From positions 62,001 to 126,000 of the forward strand of contig JAJYSJ010000007.1 in NCBI GenBank assembly GCA_021793645.1: 64,000 nt of DNA, given 5' to 3'. Under the pieces are notes generated by a model. It did no database searches. It worked only from the letters and a program-made list of their open reading frames with translations, and was not told the DNA's origin. Shown piece after piece: positions 17,292-25,703 of the stretch; position 1 is the first letter of the stretch, and the number at the start of each line of letters is the position of its first letter. Source of the stretch: Bacillota bacterium (lineage in GTDB: Bacteria > Bacillota > Sulfobacillia > JAJZYS01 > JAJYTV01). The translations under genes were made by a program, and so were the position numbers.

Positions 17292-17946
17292 CCTCGTCGG
17301 GCTGTTCCCAGAAGCGGTCGCTGCGGCTCTGCGCGGGAGCGTCCTCGGACGCGCCCAGGAGCGCGGGCTCATTGCGGTGCGCGGCGTGCAGCTGCGCGAC
17401 TACGCTGTGGATCGGCACCAGACGCTGGACGACGAGCCGTACGGCGGCGGCGCTGGCATGCTGCTCAAGCCGGAGCCCGTCCTGCGGGCACTGCGCGAGT
17501 TGCGCCGCCCCGACACGAGAGTGATCCTGCTTTCCGCGGATGGGGCAAGATTCCATCAGGGAATCGCGCGAGAACTCGCGGCAGAGCGCCACCTCGTTCT
17601 TCTATGCGGTCACTACGAGGGCTTCGACGCCCGCATTCGCCACTTCGTCGACTGCACTCTGTCGCTTGGCGACTTCGTGCTCACCGGAGGAGAACCCGCG
17701 GCTTGGGCGATCGTGGACGCAGTATCGCGTCTCGTGCCCGGGGTACTCAAGGATGCCTCGCTCAGCGAGGAGTCGTTTGACGGGGATCTCCTGGAGGCTC
17801 CGCAATACACGAGGCCCCCTGTCTTCCAAGGCATTGCTGTTCCCGAGATTCTGCGCTCCGGCGACCACGGCGCCATCGCTCGACACCGTAAGCGAACGTC
17901 CGAGGAACGCACGCGCAGGCTGCGCGGGGCCGGCTTGCGAGAGTAA
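17269..17946 (+). CDS. trmD: tRNA (guanine-37-N1)-methyltransferase TrmD
   Basis: A 225-aa SPOUT-class enzyme with DDEPYGGGAGMLLKPEP, LCGHYEGFDARI, LSLGDFVLTGGEPAA (the trefoil knot that binds S-adenosylmethionine) and YTRPPVFQG near the end. It methylates G37 of tRNAs reading CNN codons and prevents +1 frameshifting. The start is TTG 17269 after a G-rich Shine-Dalgarno-like stretch, inside the 3' end of rimM. Normal length. Confidence 0.97.
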   Translation: MGRTLLVDLVGLFPEAVAAALRGSVLGRAQERGLIAVRGVQLRDYAVDRHQTLDDEPYGGGAGMLLKPEPVLRALRELRRPDTRVILLSADGARFHQGIARELAAERHLVLLCGHYEGFDARIRHFVDCTLSLGDFVLTGGEPAAWAIVDAVSRLVPGVLKDASLSEESFDGDLLEAPQYTRPPVFQGIAVPEILRSGDHGAIARHRKRTSEERTRRLRGAGLRE

Positions 17947-17976
17947 TTCGAATTCCCTGCAGGGGAGGTGCTACCG

Positions 17977-18318
17977 ATGGATGAGTTGAAGATGATCGAA
18001 GACGCCCAGTTGCGCTCGGACATCCCGGAGTTTCGACCGGGAGACACGGTTCGCGTGCACGTGAAGGTCGTCGAAGGCACACGCGAGCGCATCCAGGCCT
18101 ACGAAGGCGTGGTCATCGCGCGCAAGCATGGCGGCCTGCGCGAAACCTTCACCGTTCGCCGTGTCACCTACGGTGTCGGCGTCGAGCGTACGTTCCTCCT
18201 GCACTCACCGCGCATCGACCGCATCGAGGTCATGCGGCACGGCGTCGTGCGGCGCGCGAAGCTCTACTATCTGCGCGGACTGTCCGGCAAGGCGGCCCGT
18301 ATCCGCGAGCGTCGCTAG
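17977..18318 (+). CDS. rplS: 50S ribosomal protein L19
   Basis: A 113-aa L19 with [56 protein letters not shown] and [14 protein letters not shown]19 sits at the 30S-50S interface. I chose ATG 17977, 8 nt after GGGGAGG; the ORF-track GTG at 17968 overlaps the ribosome-binding site. Last gene of the ffh-trmD group, followed by a strong hairpin. Confidence 0.97.
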   Translation: MDELKMIEDAQLRSDIPEFRPGDTVRVHVKVVEGTRERIQAYEGVVIARKHGGLRETFTVRRVTYGVGVERTFLLHSPRIDRIEVMRHGVVRRAKLYYLRGLSGKAARIRERR

Positions 18319-18325
18319 CGGTGTA

Positions 18326-18352
18326 GACGAGGGCGGCATAGCCGCCCTCGTC
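18326..18352 (+). terminator. Perfect hairpin after rplS
   Basis: GACGAGGGCGGC and GCCGCCCTCGTC form a 12-bp perfect stem with an ATA loop, followed by TGCTTCC. The tail is poor in T, so termination may be partial and lepB may still be read through. Confidence 0.55.
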
Positions 18353-18387
18353 TGCTTCCGGCGCACTGCGAAGCGGGAGGTGGACGT

Positions 18388-18930
18388 TTGTTAGGGCGAC
18401 AGCGCCGCAAGGCGCTGCGAGATGCGGCGCAGACGATCGTCGTCGCCGTCGTGCTGGCGCTTGTGATTCGCACGTTCCTCGTCGAGCCATTCGTCGTGGA
18501 CGGCGTCTCGATGGAGAACACCCTGCAAAACAACGAGCGTCTGCTTGTCAATAAACTGTGGTTTCATTTCAGCCCCTTGCACTATGGCGAGATCGTGATC
18601 TTCCAGCCCCCGATCCCCGGACAGCCGCTCTATGTCAAGCGGGTGATCGCGACCTCCGGGCAGACGATATCGATGGTCAACGGGAAAGTCTTCGTAAACG
18701 GTAGGGCGATGCCTCAACCATTCCTGGTACATCACGGCGTGAGTACCCAGGACCATTGGAACATGCCGCCGTTCAAGGTGCCCAAGGGCGACATCTTCGT
18801 CCTTGGAGACCATCGTGCAGAGAGCCGCGACAGCCGGTACTTCGGTCCGGTCAGTGTAAACGCCGTGCAGGGAGTCGCGTTCTGGGTGATCTGGCCCATA
18901 CAGCAGTTCGGGCCGGTGCCTTCGCCATGA
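18388..18930 (+). CDS. lepB: Type I signal peptidase, first tandem copy
   Basis: A 180-aa S26 serine protease. One N-terminal membrane segment (IVVAVVLALVIRTFLV) is followed by the catalytic serine in VDGVSMENTL and the catalytic lysine in YVKRVIATSG; GDHRAESRDSRYFGPV is the conserved C-terminal box. It removes signal peptides on the outer face of the membrane. The start is TTG 18388, 8 nt after GGGAGG. It is followed after 35 bp by a highly similar copy, with the upstream ribosome-binding region duplicated too. Both copies keep the catalytic residues. Confidence 0.96.
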   Translation: MLGRQRRKALRDAAQTIVVAVVLALVIRTFLVEPFVVDGVSMENTLQNNERLLVNKLWFHFSPLHYGEIVIFQPPIPGQPLYVKRVIATSGQTISMVNGKVFVNGRAMPQPFLVHHGVSTQDHWNMPPFKVPKGDIFVLGDHRAESRDSRYFGPVSVNAVQGVAFWVIWPIQQFGPVPSP

Positions 18931-18965
18931 GGGGAAGCACTGCGCGCGAAGCGGGAGGTGGACGT

Positions 18966-19502
18966 TTGTTTGGGGGACAGCCCCGCAAGGCGCTGCGCGA
19001 CACGCTGCAAACGGTGATCGTGGCCGTCGTCCTGGCACTTGTGATCAGGACATTCGTCGTCGAGCCGTACATCGTGGACGGGTATTCGATGCAGAACACC
19101 TTGCAGAACCACGAGCGTCTGCTCGTCAATAAGCTGTTGTTTCATTTCAGTTCGTTGCACTACGGCGAGATCGTGGTCTTCCAGCCCCCAATCCCGGGCC
19201 AGCCGCCGTACGTCAAGCGCGTGATCGCGACAGGCGGACAGACCGTATCGATGGTCAACGGACAGGTCTTCGTGAACGGCAAGGCGATGCCCCAGCCGTA
19301 CCTCTTGTACCATGGCGTGAGCACAGAGGATCACTGGAACATGGCGCCCCTCAAGGTGCCCAAGGGCGATATCTTCGTCCTAGGCGACCATCGTGCGGCC
19401 AGCGAGGACAGTCGGTTCTTCGGTCCGGTGAGCGTCAGTGCAGTGCAGGGCGTCGCGTTCTGGGTGATCTGGCCGCTCAATCAATTCGGGCCGATCCCAT
19501 GA
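18966..19502 (+). CDS. lepB: Type I signal peptidase, second tandem copy
   Basis: A 178-aa protein nearly the same in layout as its neighbour: membrane segment VIVAVVLALVIRTFVV, catalytic Ser in VDGYSMQNTL, catalytic Lys in YVKRVIATGG, and GDHRAASEDSRFFGPV. The start TTG 18966 is preceded by GCGGGAGGTGGACGTT, shared with the first copy; the ORF-track start at 18756 lies in the first copy. The stop overlaps the next gene's ATG. The pair looks like a tandem duplication that includes the translation signal, perhaps now specialised for different substrates. Confidence 0.95.
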   Translation: MFGGQPRKALRDTLQTVIVAVVLALVIRTFVVEPYIVDGYSMQNTLQNHERLLVNKLLFHFSSLHYGEIVVFQPPIPGQPPYVKRVIATGGQTVSMVNGQVFVNGKAMPQPYLLYHGVSTEDHWNMAPLKVPKGDIFVLGDHRAASEDSRFFGPVSVSAVQGVAFWVIWPLNQFGPIP

Positions 19503-20260
19503 CCGGCATACCGGTGCACATGCAGCGCGCGGAAAGCGTGCTGCGCGAGGCAAGACACCACCTCGACGCCTGGATCGAGGTGGCTGATGCGCGTGCACCG
19601 GTTTCCTCGCGCCTTCCACGTCTGCGCCACCTACTCGATCACGTACAGGGCGCGCTTGTCCTAACCCATGCTGATCTCGCGGATCGCTCTGCAGTGGCTG
19701 CCTGGTGCCGTGCTCTCGAGCAGCCTTGCTTTGCACTCAATGCACGGATCGCGCCTCCGGCTGCGCTCACCCGCTGGCTGGAGGCGCAGACCGGGCGCCC
19801 GCCCTTGCGCCTGTTCATCGCAGGCATGCCGAACGTTGGCAAGTCGACCCTTGTGAACCGCCTGATCGGCTCGCGGTCCGCAGCGGTCGGTGCGAAGCCA
19901 GGCGTGACCCGGGCCGAGCAGTGGATCCGCCGCGGCGATCTCGCGCTGCTCGACCTGCCGGGCATCCTCCCACGCAAGCCCACCCTCCTGGCGGCGGCCA
20001 TCGGCCTGGTGCCGGAGGGGGAGTATGACTCGGATGAGGCGGCGCGGACCGTACTCGAGGCTCTCCCCGGGCCAGCGGCACAGCGCTATGACGTCGTGGT
20101 TGGCGGAAGGGACGCTCTCGAGGCGGTGGCGGAGCACCAGCACCTTCTGAGCCGCGGCGGGTCCCTAGACCTTCAGCGTGCCGCGCAAACCGTGCTGCAG
20201 GATCTCAGACAGGGTCGCCTGCGCCCTGCGCAGCTGGAGTGGCCGAGCGATGGCGTGTGA
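19499..20260 (+). CDS. rbgA: RbgA/YlqF-type circularly permuted ribosome GTPase
   Basis: A 253-aa GTPase with permuted motif order. The first motif, normally NKxD, reads LVLTHADLAD here. It is followed by FALNAR, the P-loop GMPNVGKSTLVN (about residue 108), GAKPGVT, and LLDLPGILPRK. RbgA helps late 50S assembly (L16 incorporation). The sequence THAD instead of NKAD is unusual and may change guanine specificity. ATG 19499 overlaps lepB by 4 bp (ATGA), and the gene keeps the Bacillus order rplS-lepB-ylqF-rnhB. Confidence 0.92.
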   Translation: MTGIPVHMQRAESVLREARHHLDAWIEVADARAPVSSRLPRLRHLLDHVQGALVLTHADLADRSAVAAWCRALEQPCFALNARIAPPAALTRWLEAQTGRPPLRLFIAGMPNVGKSTLVNRLIGSRSAAVGAKPGVTRAEQWIRRGDLALLDLPGILPRKPTLLAAAIGLVPEGEYDSDEAARTVLEALPGPAAQRYDVVVGGRDALEAVAEHQHLLSRGGSLDLQRAAQTVLQDLRQGRLRPAQLEWPSDGV

Positions 20261-20885
20261 GGATCTGCCTGCGCAGCATGCGGTGCGAAGTGCCGAGATC
20301 CGTGAGTGGGGCTATCGGCTGCTATGCGGTATCGACGAGGTCGGGCGGGGTGCACTTGCCGGACCGGTGGCGGCGGGCGCTGTAGTGCTCGACCAAGACC
20401 TCGGCATCGCGGGAGTGGACGACTCCAAGCGGCTTTCACCCCTTCAGCGCAGGCGCCTGGCGCCGCGCATCCGTTCGAGGGCAGTCGCCGCGGCTGTAGG
20501 CTACGCCGCACCGCGCGAGATCGATCGCATCGGCATCGTCCGGGCCACCCAGCTTGCAATGCACCGGGCGCTTGCCCGCCTCGGAGTGCAGCCGGACCAC
20601 CTCCTGCTCGACGCATTCCTGCTGCCTGGCACCGACTTGCCGCAGATCGCGCGTGCGAAGGGGGATCAGCTCTACGCCGAGATTGCGGCGGCATCCATTC
20701 TGGCGAAGGTGGAGCGGGACGCGCTGATGCAGCGCATCGCCCAGGAGTTCCCGGCATATGGGTGGCAGCAGAACAAGGGCTACGGAGCGCCGGAGCATCT
20801 CGCGGCAATCGCTGAACACGGCTTGACGCCGTGGCACCGGCAAACCTTCTGTCAAAATTGCAGACCGACTGCGGCGGGAGAATAG
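20250..20885 (+). CDS. rnhB: Ribonuclease HII
   Basis: A 211-aa RNase HII with the signature GIDEVGRGALAGPVAAGAVVL (catalytic Asp-Glu), DDSKRLSPLQRRRLAP, LLLDAF and AAASILAKVERDALM. It removes ribonucleotides embedded in DNA. I chose ATG 20250, overlapping the ylqF end by 11 bp; the ORF-track start at 20178 has no family support. It ends before a bidirectional hairpin facing the minus-strand hydrolase. Confidence 0.96.
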   Translation: MACEDLPAQHAVRSAEIREWGYRLLCGIDEVGRGALAGPVAAGAVVLDQDLGIAGVDDSKRLSPLQRRRLAPRIRSRAVAAAVGYAAPREIDRIGIVRATQLAMHRALARLGVQPDHLLLDAFLLPGTDLPQIARAKGDQLYAEIAAASILAKVERDALMQRIAQEFPAYGWQQNKGYGAPEHLAAIAEHGLTPWHRQTFCQNCRPTAAGE

Positions 20886-20909
20886 CTCCCGGCTGAAGGG
20901 CAAAATGAA

Positions 20910-20933
20910 ACCGGCCGCCCTAGGGCGGCCGGT
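20910..20933. terminator. Bidirectional terminator between rnhB and hydrolase
   Basis: A 24-bp perfect palindrome (ACCGGCCGCCCT and its complement), preceded by CAAAATGAA on the plus strand. It sits between two convergent genes and probably terminates both. On the minus strand the hairpin is followed by TTTCATTTTG, a fair U-tract, so it is the better terminator for the hydrolase. Confidence 0.7.
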
Positions 20934-20943
20934 GCGATCGCGG

Positions 20944-21831
20944 CTAGTTATAGATGCGGCGTGCCCCGATGTAGCTATTTGCCCAGTAGGGCTCGGAGAG
21001 AGTCGTGAGATGCACTACGGTGCCGGTGGTCTCCGCCTGAACGAACTGCCCGTTGCCGATGTAGATTCCGACGTGGCTCGCGTAGCCGTCGGTGTTGAAG
21101 AACACGAGGTCGCCCGGCTGGAGGTCGCCGGCTGGCACGGGCACGCCCACCCCGTACTGTTCACTGGCCGTGCGCGGGAGGTTGACTCCCAGCACGTGCG
21201 CCGCGTAGTAGACAAGCCCGGAACAGTCGAACCCGACCGCAGGATTCGCACCGCCGTAAAGATAGCGCACGCCGCCGTAGTTCATCACGAGCGCGGCGAG
21301 TTTTGCACCGAAACTAGAAGGCGGCGGCAGTTGGGAAACTGCGCTGGCGGAGGGGATCACAATAGTCTGACCTGCTTGCAGCGACGTCGCGCTGACGGAA
21401 GGGTTGGCCTCCTGCAAAGCAGACAGCGTGACCCCTTCCTTGGCAGCGATGCTCTCGAGCGTATCGCCGCTCTGCACCGTGTACGCGCTGCCGCGAGGGT
21501 CGTTGCCGCGGCTGGACGTCCTGGAGGCCTGCGCCAGAGCGATGAACGTTTGGTTGCCGACCACGCCGTCCGCGCTGAGACGGTGGGCACGCTGAAACGA
21601 CTCCACAGCGTAGAGCGTTCCAGGACCGAACACGCCGTCGACCGTTACGCCGTACCCGAGACGCTGGAGTTCGAGCTGCAACACCTTGACATCTACGTGA
21701 TCAGCGGTACCGTAGCGGAGAACCTGTTGACCAAAGGCTGCTTGGGAGATTCCGGGTGGAAGCAGCACGGCGAGCATCACACCGCCGATGGCAAGTTGTC
21801 TCAGGCGGTGAGTGCCCTTCGGAACCCGCAA
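20944..21831 (-). CDS. Secreted NlpC/P60 endopeptidase with PG-binding and LysM domains
   Basis: A 295-aa secreted protein. An N-terminal signal segment (LRQLAIGGVMLAVLLPPGISQAA) is followed by a peptidoglycan-binding domain (VLQLELQRLGYGVTVDGVFG), LysM (YTVQSGDTLESIAAKEGVTL) and a C-terminal NlpC/P60 domain with the catalytic Cys in GFDCSGLVYY and His in YASHVGIYI. It cuts D-Glu-meso-DAP type bonds in peptidoglycan during growth or separation. The start is TTG 21831, 8 nt after AAGGGGGG. The gene is preceded by a c-di-AMP riboswitch, a classic control of such hydrolases in Firmicutes. Confidence 0.95.
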   Translation of the reverse strand: MRVPKGTHRLRQLAIGGVMLAVLLPPGISQAAFGQQVLRYGTADHVDVKVLQLELQRLGYGVTVDGVFGPGTLYAVESFQRAHRLSADGVVGNQTFIALAQASRTSSRGNDPRGSAYTVQSGDTLESIAAKEGVTLSALQEANPSVSATSLQAGQTIVIPSASAVSQLPPPSSFGAKLAALVMNYGGVRYLYGGANPAVGFDCSGLVYYAAHVLGVNLPRTASEQYGVGVPVPAGDLQPGDLVFFNTDGYASHVGIYIGNGQFVQAETTGTVVHLTTLSEPYWANSYIGARRIYN

Positions 21832-21849
21832 GCGATAAACCCCCCTTGA

Positions 21850-21985
21850 CTCGCTTCCGGGGTTAGCTCTGGGTTCGGACCTAGGGAGAAGGCCCGTCGC
21901 TTGCGCGATTCACCCGGCGGCCATGGCGCATTGCGGCATGGCGCAATTGGTTCCCCCGTACGCCGCTCACGCGGCGATTCAGCAT
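21850..21985 (-). ncRNA. c-di-AMP (ydaO/yuaA) riboswitch
   Basis: On the minus strand the conserved blocks appear in order: GCTGAATC, GGGGGAACCAAT, GGGTGAATC, GGGCC, and GTCCGAACCC followed by GCTAACC. This is the ydaO aptamer, which senses cyclic di-AMP and typically switches off cell-wall hydrolase genes when the ligand is high. The aptamer ends only about 9 nt before the AAGGGGGG ribosome-binding site of the hydrolase, and no terminator is visible between them, so control of translation initiation is more likely than attenuation here. Confidence 0.93.
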
Positions 21986-21991
21986 GGGTTC

Positions 21992-22020
21992 ATTCTACAC
22001 TGTTGCCGAATTGCTGTCGA
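21992..22020 (-). promoter_or_regulatory. Promoter of the riboswitch-hydrolase transcript
   Basis: TCGACA (22020-22015), 17 nt, then TAGAAT (21997-21992) on the minus strand. Each box matches the sigma-A consensus at five of six positions. Transcription would begin within about 7 nt of the aptamer. Confidence 0.75.
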
Positions 22021-22071
22021 CGCGGTAAACCCTGGCTGAAGTCTATCCCAGGAGGAAATAGTTTAACCGCG
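22020..22071. repeat. Imperfect 50-bp inverted repeat upstream of topA
   Basis: The outer arms CGCGGTAAAC and GTTTAACCGCG pair with one bulge, and the inner CCTGG and CCAGG pair inside them. The element lies between the hydrolase promoter and topA, in a 328-bp divergent intergenic region. It could be an operator or an RNA structure in the topA leader; I do not recognise it. The remaining 90 bp up to topA hold no clear promoter boxes in a usable position. Confidence 0.5.
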
Positions 22072-22159
22072 CGCGAATTGCGCCCCGCAAGCCGAGAGCC
22101 GTATCCTACGGCAAGCGGCCTAGCGTTTGGCCGCATGCCGTATACTGGGAGGCCAAGCT

Positions 22160-24244
22160 TTGCGACCGTTGATCATCGTGGAGAGTCCCGCCAAGGCGAA
22201 GACGATTGAAAAGTTCCTTGGGCGCACTTACACCGTGCGCGCTTCGAAGGGGCACGTGCGCGACTTGCCCAAAAGCCAGCTCGGAGTGTCGGTTGAGAAC
22301 GACTTTGAGCCGCGCTACATCACGATCCGAGGCAAGGGAGACATCGTCAAGGAACTGCGTGATGCGGCCAAGAAAACCGACCGCGTCTACCTCGCCACCG
22401 ACCCCGACCGCGAGGGCGAGGCAATTTCCTGGCACCTAGCCGAAGCGCTTGGCCTGGACGAGAGCGCGCCCGTGCGCATCGTGTTTCACGAGATCACAAA
22501 GGACGCCGTGAAGAGCGCCCTGCGGCATGCTCGCAAGATCGATCGGGATCTCGTCGACGCGCAGCAGGCGCGGCGGATCCTCGACCGGCTGGTCGGCTAT
22601 CAGCTTTCGCCGCTGCTCTGGCGCAAGGTGCGTCCAGGCCTCTCGGCGGGGCGCGTGCAGTCCGCCGCGGTGCACATGATCGTCGAGCGCGAGGAGGAGA
22701 TCAGGGCCTTCGTACCGGTTCAGTACTGGACCACAAGCGTGGTGCTGCGCTCGCAGGGAGGGGCATCCTTCAACGCCAGGTACCAGCAGGACGGCGAGAA
22801 CGGAGAGCGCATCCTCGATGGCGATTTCGCAGCACGCTTGCCGCAGGAGGTGCAGGGGAAGGAGTTCCTCGTCGAGGACGTCGATCGGCGCCGGCGCCGA
22901 CGCAACTCTCCGCCGCCCTTCACCACCTCGACCCTGCAGCAGGAGGCCTCGCGCCGGCTTGGCTTCACCGTCCGACGCACGATGGCCGTCGCCCAGGCGC
23001 TCTACGAAGGGCTGGAACTGGCTGGAGAGGGGCAAGTAGGTCTCGTCACCTACATCCGTACCGACTCCACTCGCGTCTCGGACGAGGCGCAAGCCGCCGC
23101 TGCCGACTACATTCGCACGATGTATGGCGATCAGTTCGCCCAACCGGCAGAACGCAAGGAACGGCGCCGCGCTGGTGTGCAGGACGCCCACGAAGCGATC
23201 CGTCCCACGTCGGTGCTTCGCCGTCCGGAGGATGTGGCCCAGTCGCTGACGCGTGAGCAGCTGCAACTCTACCGCCTGATCTGGCAGCGCTTTGTCGGCA
23301 GCGCGATGAGCCCTGCGGAGTACGACCTGACCACGGTGCGCCTGCGGGCTGGCGAACACCCCTTCCGCGCCTCGGGCAGCGTGCTCATCTTCAAGGGCTT
23401 TTTGGCCCTGCAGGGGACGACGGACGACGAGGCCGGCGAGGGGGGCGGCGAGTTGCCGTCGGTCGCGCAGGGGGAACGCTGCGCGTGTCTTGAGGCATCC
23501 AGCGAGGAACACGCCACCGAGCCGCCGCCGCGCTATACCGAAGCGTCGCTTGTCAAGGCGCTTGAGGAGCGGGGAATCGGGCGGCCGAGCACCTACGCCC
23601 CGACCATCCAGACGATCCAGGACCGCAGCTATGTCGAGCGGCGCGAGCGCCGGCTGCACCCGACGGAACTCGGAGAACTTGTGGACCAGATGTTGCGCGA
23701 GCACTTCCCTGAGGTGGTGGACCCTGAGTTCACGGCGGAGCTCGAGTCCCGACTGGACCGGATCGAGGAGGGCAAGGCGCCCTGGAACCTCGTGCTGCGA
23801 GAGTTCTACGAACCGTTCTCCAAGGATCTGCAGAAGGCCGAGGCAGCGATCGCCAAGGTTGAGCAGCCGGAGGAAGTCTCGGACGTCCAGTGCGAGCAGT
23901 GCGGCAGGATGATGGTCATCAAGCATGGCCGCTACGGTCGGTTCCTCGCCTGTCCCGGCTACCCGGAGTGCAAGAACACCAAGCCCCTGCGCGAACCCAC
24001 AGGCGTGAACTGCCCCGAATGCGGCGGCGAGATCGTCGCCAGGCGCTCGCGTCGCGGCCGGATGTTCTATGGTTGCGCGAACTACCCGAACTGTCACTTC
24101 ACCACCTGGAAGAAGCCCGTCAAAGAGAACTGCCCGACCTGCGGGGCGTTCCTCGTGGAGCACCCGCGCCGGGGCGGCAAGGGCGAGCTCGTCTGCGTCA
24201 AAGAATGCGGCTACCGCCGCCCGATGGCTGCAGAGGCCGAATAG
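22160..24244 (+). CDS. topA: DNA topoisomerase I
   Basis: A 694-aa type IA topoisomerase. The Toprim domain (LIIVESPAKAKTIEKFLG, then LATDPDREGEAISWHLAE) is followed by the gate domains, the active tyrosine in VTYIRTDSTR (about residue 298) and HEAIRPTS. Three C-terminal zinc ribbons follow (CEQCGRMM, CPECGGEI, CPTCGAFL). It relaxes negative supercoils. The start is TTG 22160, 7 nt after GGGAGG; the track start at 22127 lacks a ribosome-binding site. The topA-xerC-hslV-hslU order matches Firmicutes. Confidence 0.97.
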   Translation: MRPLIIVESPAKAKTIEKFLGRTYTVRASKGHVRDLPKSQLGVSVENDFEPRYITIRGKGDIVKELRDAAKKTDRVYLATDPDREGEAISWHLAEALGLDESAPVRIVFHEITKDAVKSALRHARKIDRDLVDAQQARRILDRLVGYQLSPLLWRKVRPGLSAGRVQSAAVHMIVEREEEIRAFVPVQYWTTSVVLRSQGGASFNARYQQDGENGERILDGDFAARLPQEVQGKEFLVEDVDRRRRRRNSPPPFTTSTLQQEASRRLGFTVRRTMAVAQALYEGLELAGEGQVGLVTYIRTDSTRVSDEAQAAAADYIRTMYGDQFAQPAERKERRRAGVQDAHEAIRPTSVLRRPEDVAQSLTREQLQLYRLIWQRFVGSAMSPAEYDLTTVRLRAGEHPFRASGSVLIFKGFLALQGTTDDEAGEGGGELPSVAQGERCACLEASSEEHATEPPPRYTEASLVKALEERGIGRPSTYAPTIQTIQDRSYVERRERRLHPTELGELVDQMLREHFPEVVDPEFTAELESRLDRIEEGKAPWNLVLREFYEPFSKDLQKAEAAIAKVEQPEEVSDVQCEQCGRMMVIKHGRYGRFLACPGYPECKNTKPLREPTGVNCPECGGEIVARRSRRGRMFYGCANYPNCHFTTWKKPVKENCPTCGAFLVEHPRRGGKGELVCVKECGYRRPMAAEAE

Positions 24245-24261
24245 GCAAGGGGGGTGGCCGA

Positions 24262-25128
24262 TTGCGGGTCGACAACGAGGCGCTCGCACGGCTGGAACGC
24301 GAACTGCGCCTGCGCGGAGCATCGCCCCACACAATGCGCGCCTACCGTCAGGATCTGCAGCAGGTTAGGGACTTCCTGCGCGGTGAGGAACTCACTCCTT
24401 TGCGCCTTCGCGCGTACCTCGCCAAGCTGCAGCAGGAAGGGCGCGCGCGGCGCACGATCGCGCGTGCCCTCTCTGCGCTGAAGGCGCTGGCGCGCATGCA
24501 CCGCCGCGCGCAGGAGGCGGCGCCCGAGTGGCTGTTCACCATGCGCGGACCTCGTCTGGAAAGGCGCCTTCCGCAGTTTTTCAGCGTGGAGGAGACGACA
24601 CGCCTGCTGGCGCGGCCCGACGACCGCACACCGCTCGGCATGCGGGACCGCGCGCTGCTAGAACTCCTCTACGCAAGCGGGCTGCGCGTCTCGGAGGCCT
24701 GTGGGCTCGACGTTTCGGACCTCAGCCTGCGGGGGGGCGAAGTGCGCGTGATGGGCAAGGGCGGCAGGGAGCGCATCGTTCCCTTCGGTCGGGCGGCGGA
24801 GCGTGCTCTCTTCGCGTATCTTGAGCGTGGGCGCCCCCGCATTGCGCGCTCCGTTCAGGCGCTCTTCCTCAACAGCAGGGGCGGACGCCTCACAACCCGC
24901 AGCGTCCGGCGCATCCTCGCAGTGTACGAACTGCAAGCCGGACTGCCGCAGCGCAGTCCGCACAGCCTGCGTCACACGTTCGCGACGCACCTTTTGGAGG
25001 GAGGAGCGGACCTTCGCTCCGTGCAGGAGCTACTGGGACACCGCAGCCTCTCCTCGACGCAGATCTACACGCACGTCCAGGCTGGCCGCATGCGCGTGGT
25101 CTATCGCAAGGCGCATCCCCGGGCTTAG
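24262..25128 (+). CDS. xerC: Tyrosine recombinase XerC
   Basis: A 288-aa integrase-family recombinase. An N-terminal SAM-like domain ([20 protein letters not shown]) is followed by a catalytic domain with Arg in [15 protein letters not shown], Lys in [38 protein letters not shown] and the nucleophilic Tyr in that last motif. XerC acts with XerD at dif to resolve chromosome dimers. Location between topA and hslV marks it as the housekeeping recombinase and not a mobile integrase. The start is TTG 24262 after AAGGGGGG. Confidence 0.93.
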   Translation: MRVDNEALARLERELRLRGASPHTMRAYRQDLQQVRDFLRGEELTPLRLRAYLAKLQQEGRARRTIARALSALKALARMHRRAQEAAPEWLFTMRGPRLERRLPQFFSVEETTRLLARPDDRTPLGMRDRALLELLYASGLRVSEACGLDVSDLSLRGGEVRVMGKGGRERIVPFGRAAERALFAYLERGRPRIARSVQALFLNSRGGRLTTRSVRRILAVYELQAGLPQRSPHSLRHTFATHLLEGGADLRSVQELLGHRSLSSTQIYTHVQAGRMRVVYRKAHPRA

Positions 25129-25142
25129 AAAGGAAGGATCGC

Positions 25143-25703
25143 ATGGAAGCGCCGCAGTTCCGCTCCACGACAGTGATCGCCGTCGTCCGTGACGGGATGG
25201 CCGCGATGGCAGGCGACGGACAGGTCACGATGGGCGACGCGACGATCGTGAAGCATGGTGCGCGCAAGCTGCGCCGACTCCACGACGGACAGGTCCTCGG
25301 CGGATTCGCCGGTTCGGTGGCAGACGCGCTCCTGCTCTTCGATGCCTTCGAGCGCCAACTCTCGGAGCAGCACGGACAGCTCCGCCAGGCAGCTGCATCG
25401 CTCGTGCGCGCCTGGCGGCAGGATCGCATGCTGCGGCGCCTGGAGGCGCTTCTGCTCGTCTGCGACCGCCAGGACGTCCTGCTGCTGGCCGGGTCCGGCG
25501 AGGTGATCGAACCAGATGACGGGATTGCCGCCATCGGCTCGGGCGGCAACTACGCCCTCTCGGCTGCGCGAGCCCTCGTGCGGGAGACGAAGCTGCCTCC
25601 GGGCGAGATCGCGCGGCGCAGCCTGCAGATCGCAAGTGAGATCTGCGTATACACGAACGATCACATCACCGTCGAGGAACTTGGGGGAGGCGATCGCGGA
25701 TGA
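25143..25703 (+). CDS. hslV: HslV/ClpQ peptidase subunit
   Basis: A 186-aa proteasome-beta-like protease. The N-terminus [18 protein letters not shown] suggests a short pro-sequence cut before the catalytic Thr, as in the Bacillus CodW layout. [24 protein letters not shown] and [16 protein letters not shown] are family hallmarks. It forms the two-ring protease chamber opened by HslU. ATG 25143; ends in an ATGA overlap with hslU. Confidence 0.96.
   Translation: MEAPQFRSTTVIAVVRDGMAAMAGDGQVTMGDATIVKHGARKLRRLHDGQVLGGFAGSVADALLLFDAFERQLSEQHGQLRQAAASLVRAWRQDRMLRRLEALLLVCDRQDVLLLAGSGEVIEPDDGIAAIGSGGNYALSAARALVRETKLPPGEIARRSLQIASEICVYTNDHITVEELGGGDRG

Noticed and set aside
22141-22146. TATACT just before topA as a -10 box
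   Set aside because: Transcription would start after the GGGAGG ribosome-binding site, so it cannot serve the Shine-Dalgarno-led topA start.
22436-24334. 632-aa minus-strand ORF opposite topA
   Set aside because: Antisense shadow of a confident gene; high GC keeps the frame open.
24262-25128. XerC-like gene as a mobile-element integrase
   Set aside because: The topA-xerC-hslVU position and the lack of att-like repeats or cargo mark it as the housekeeping recombinase.
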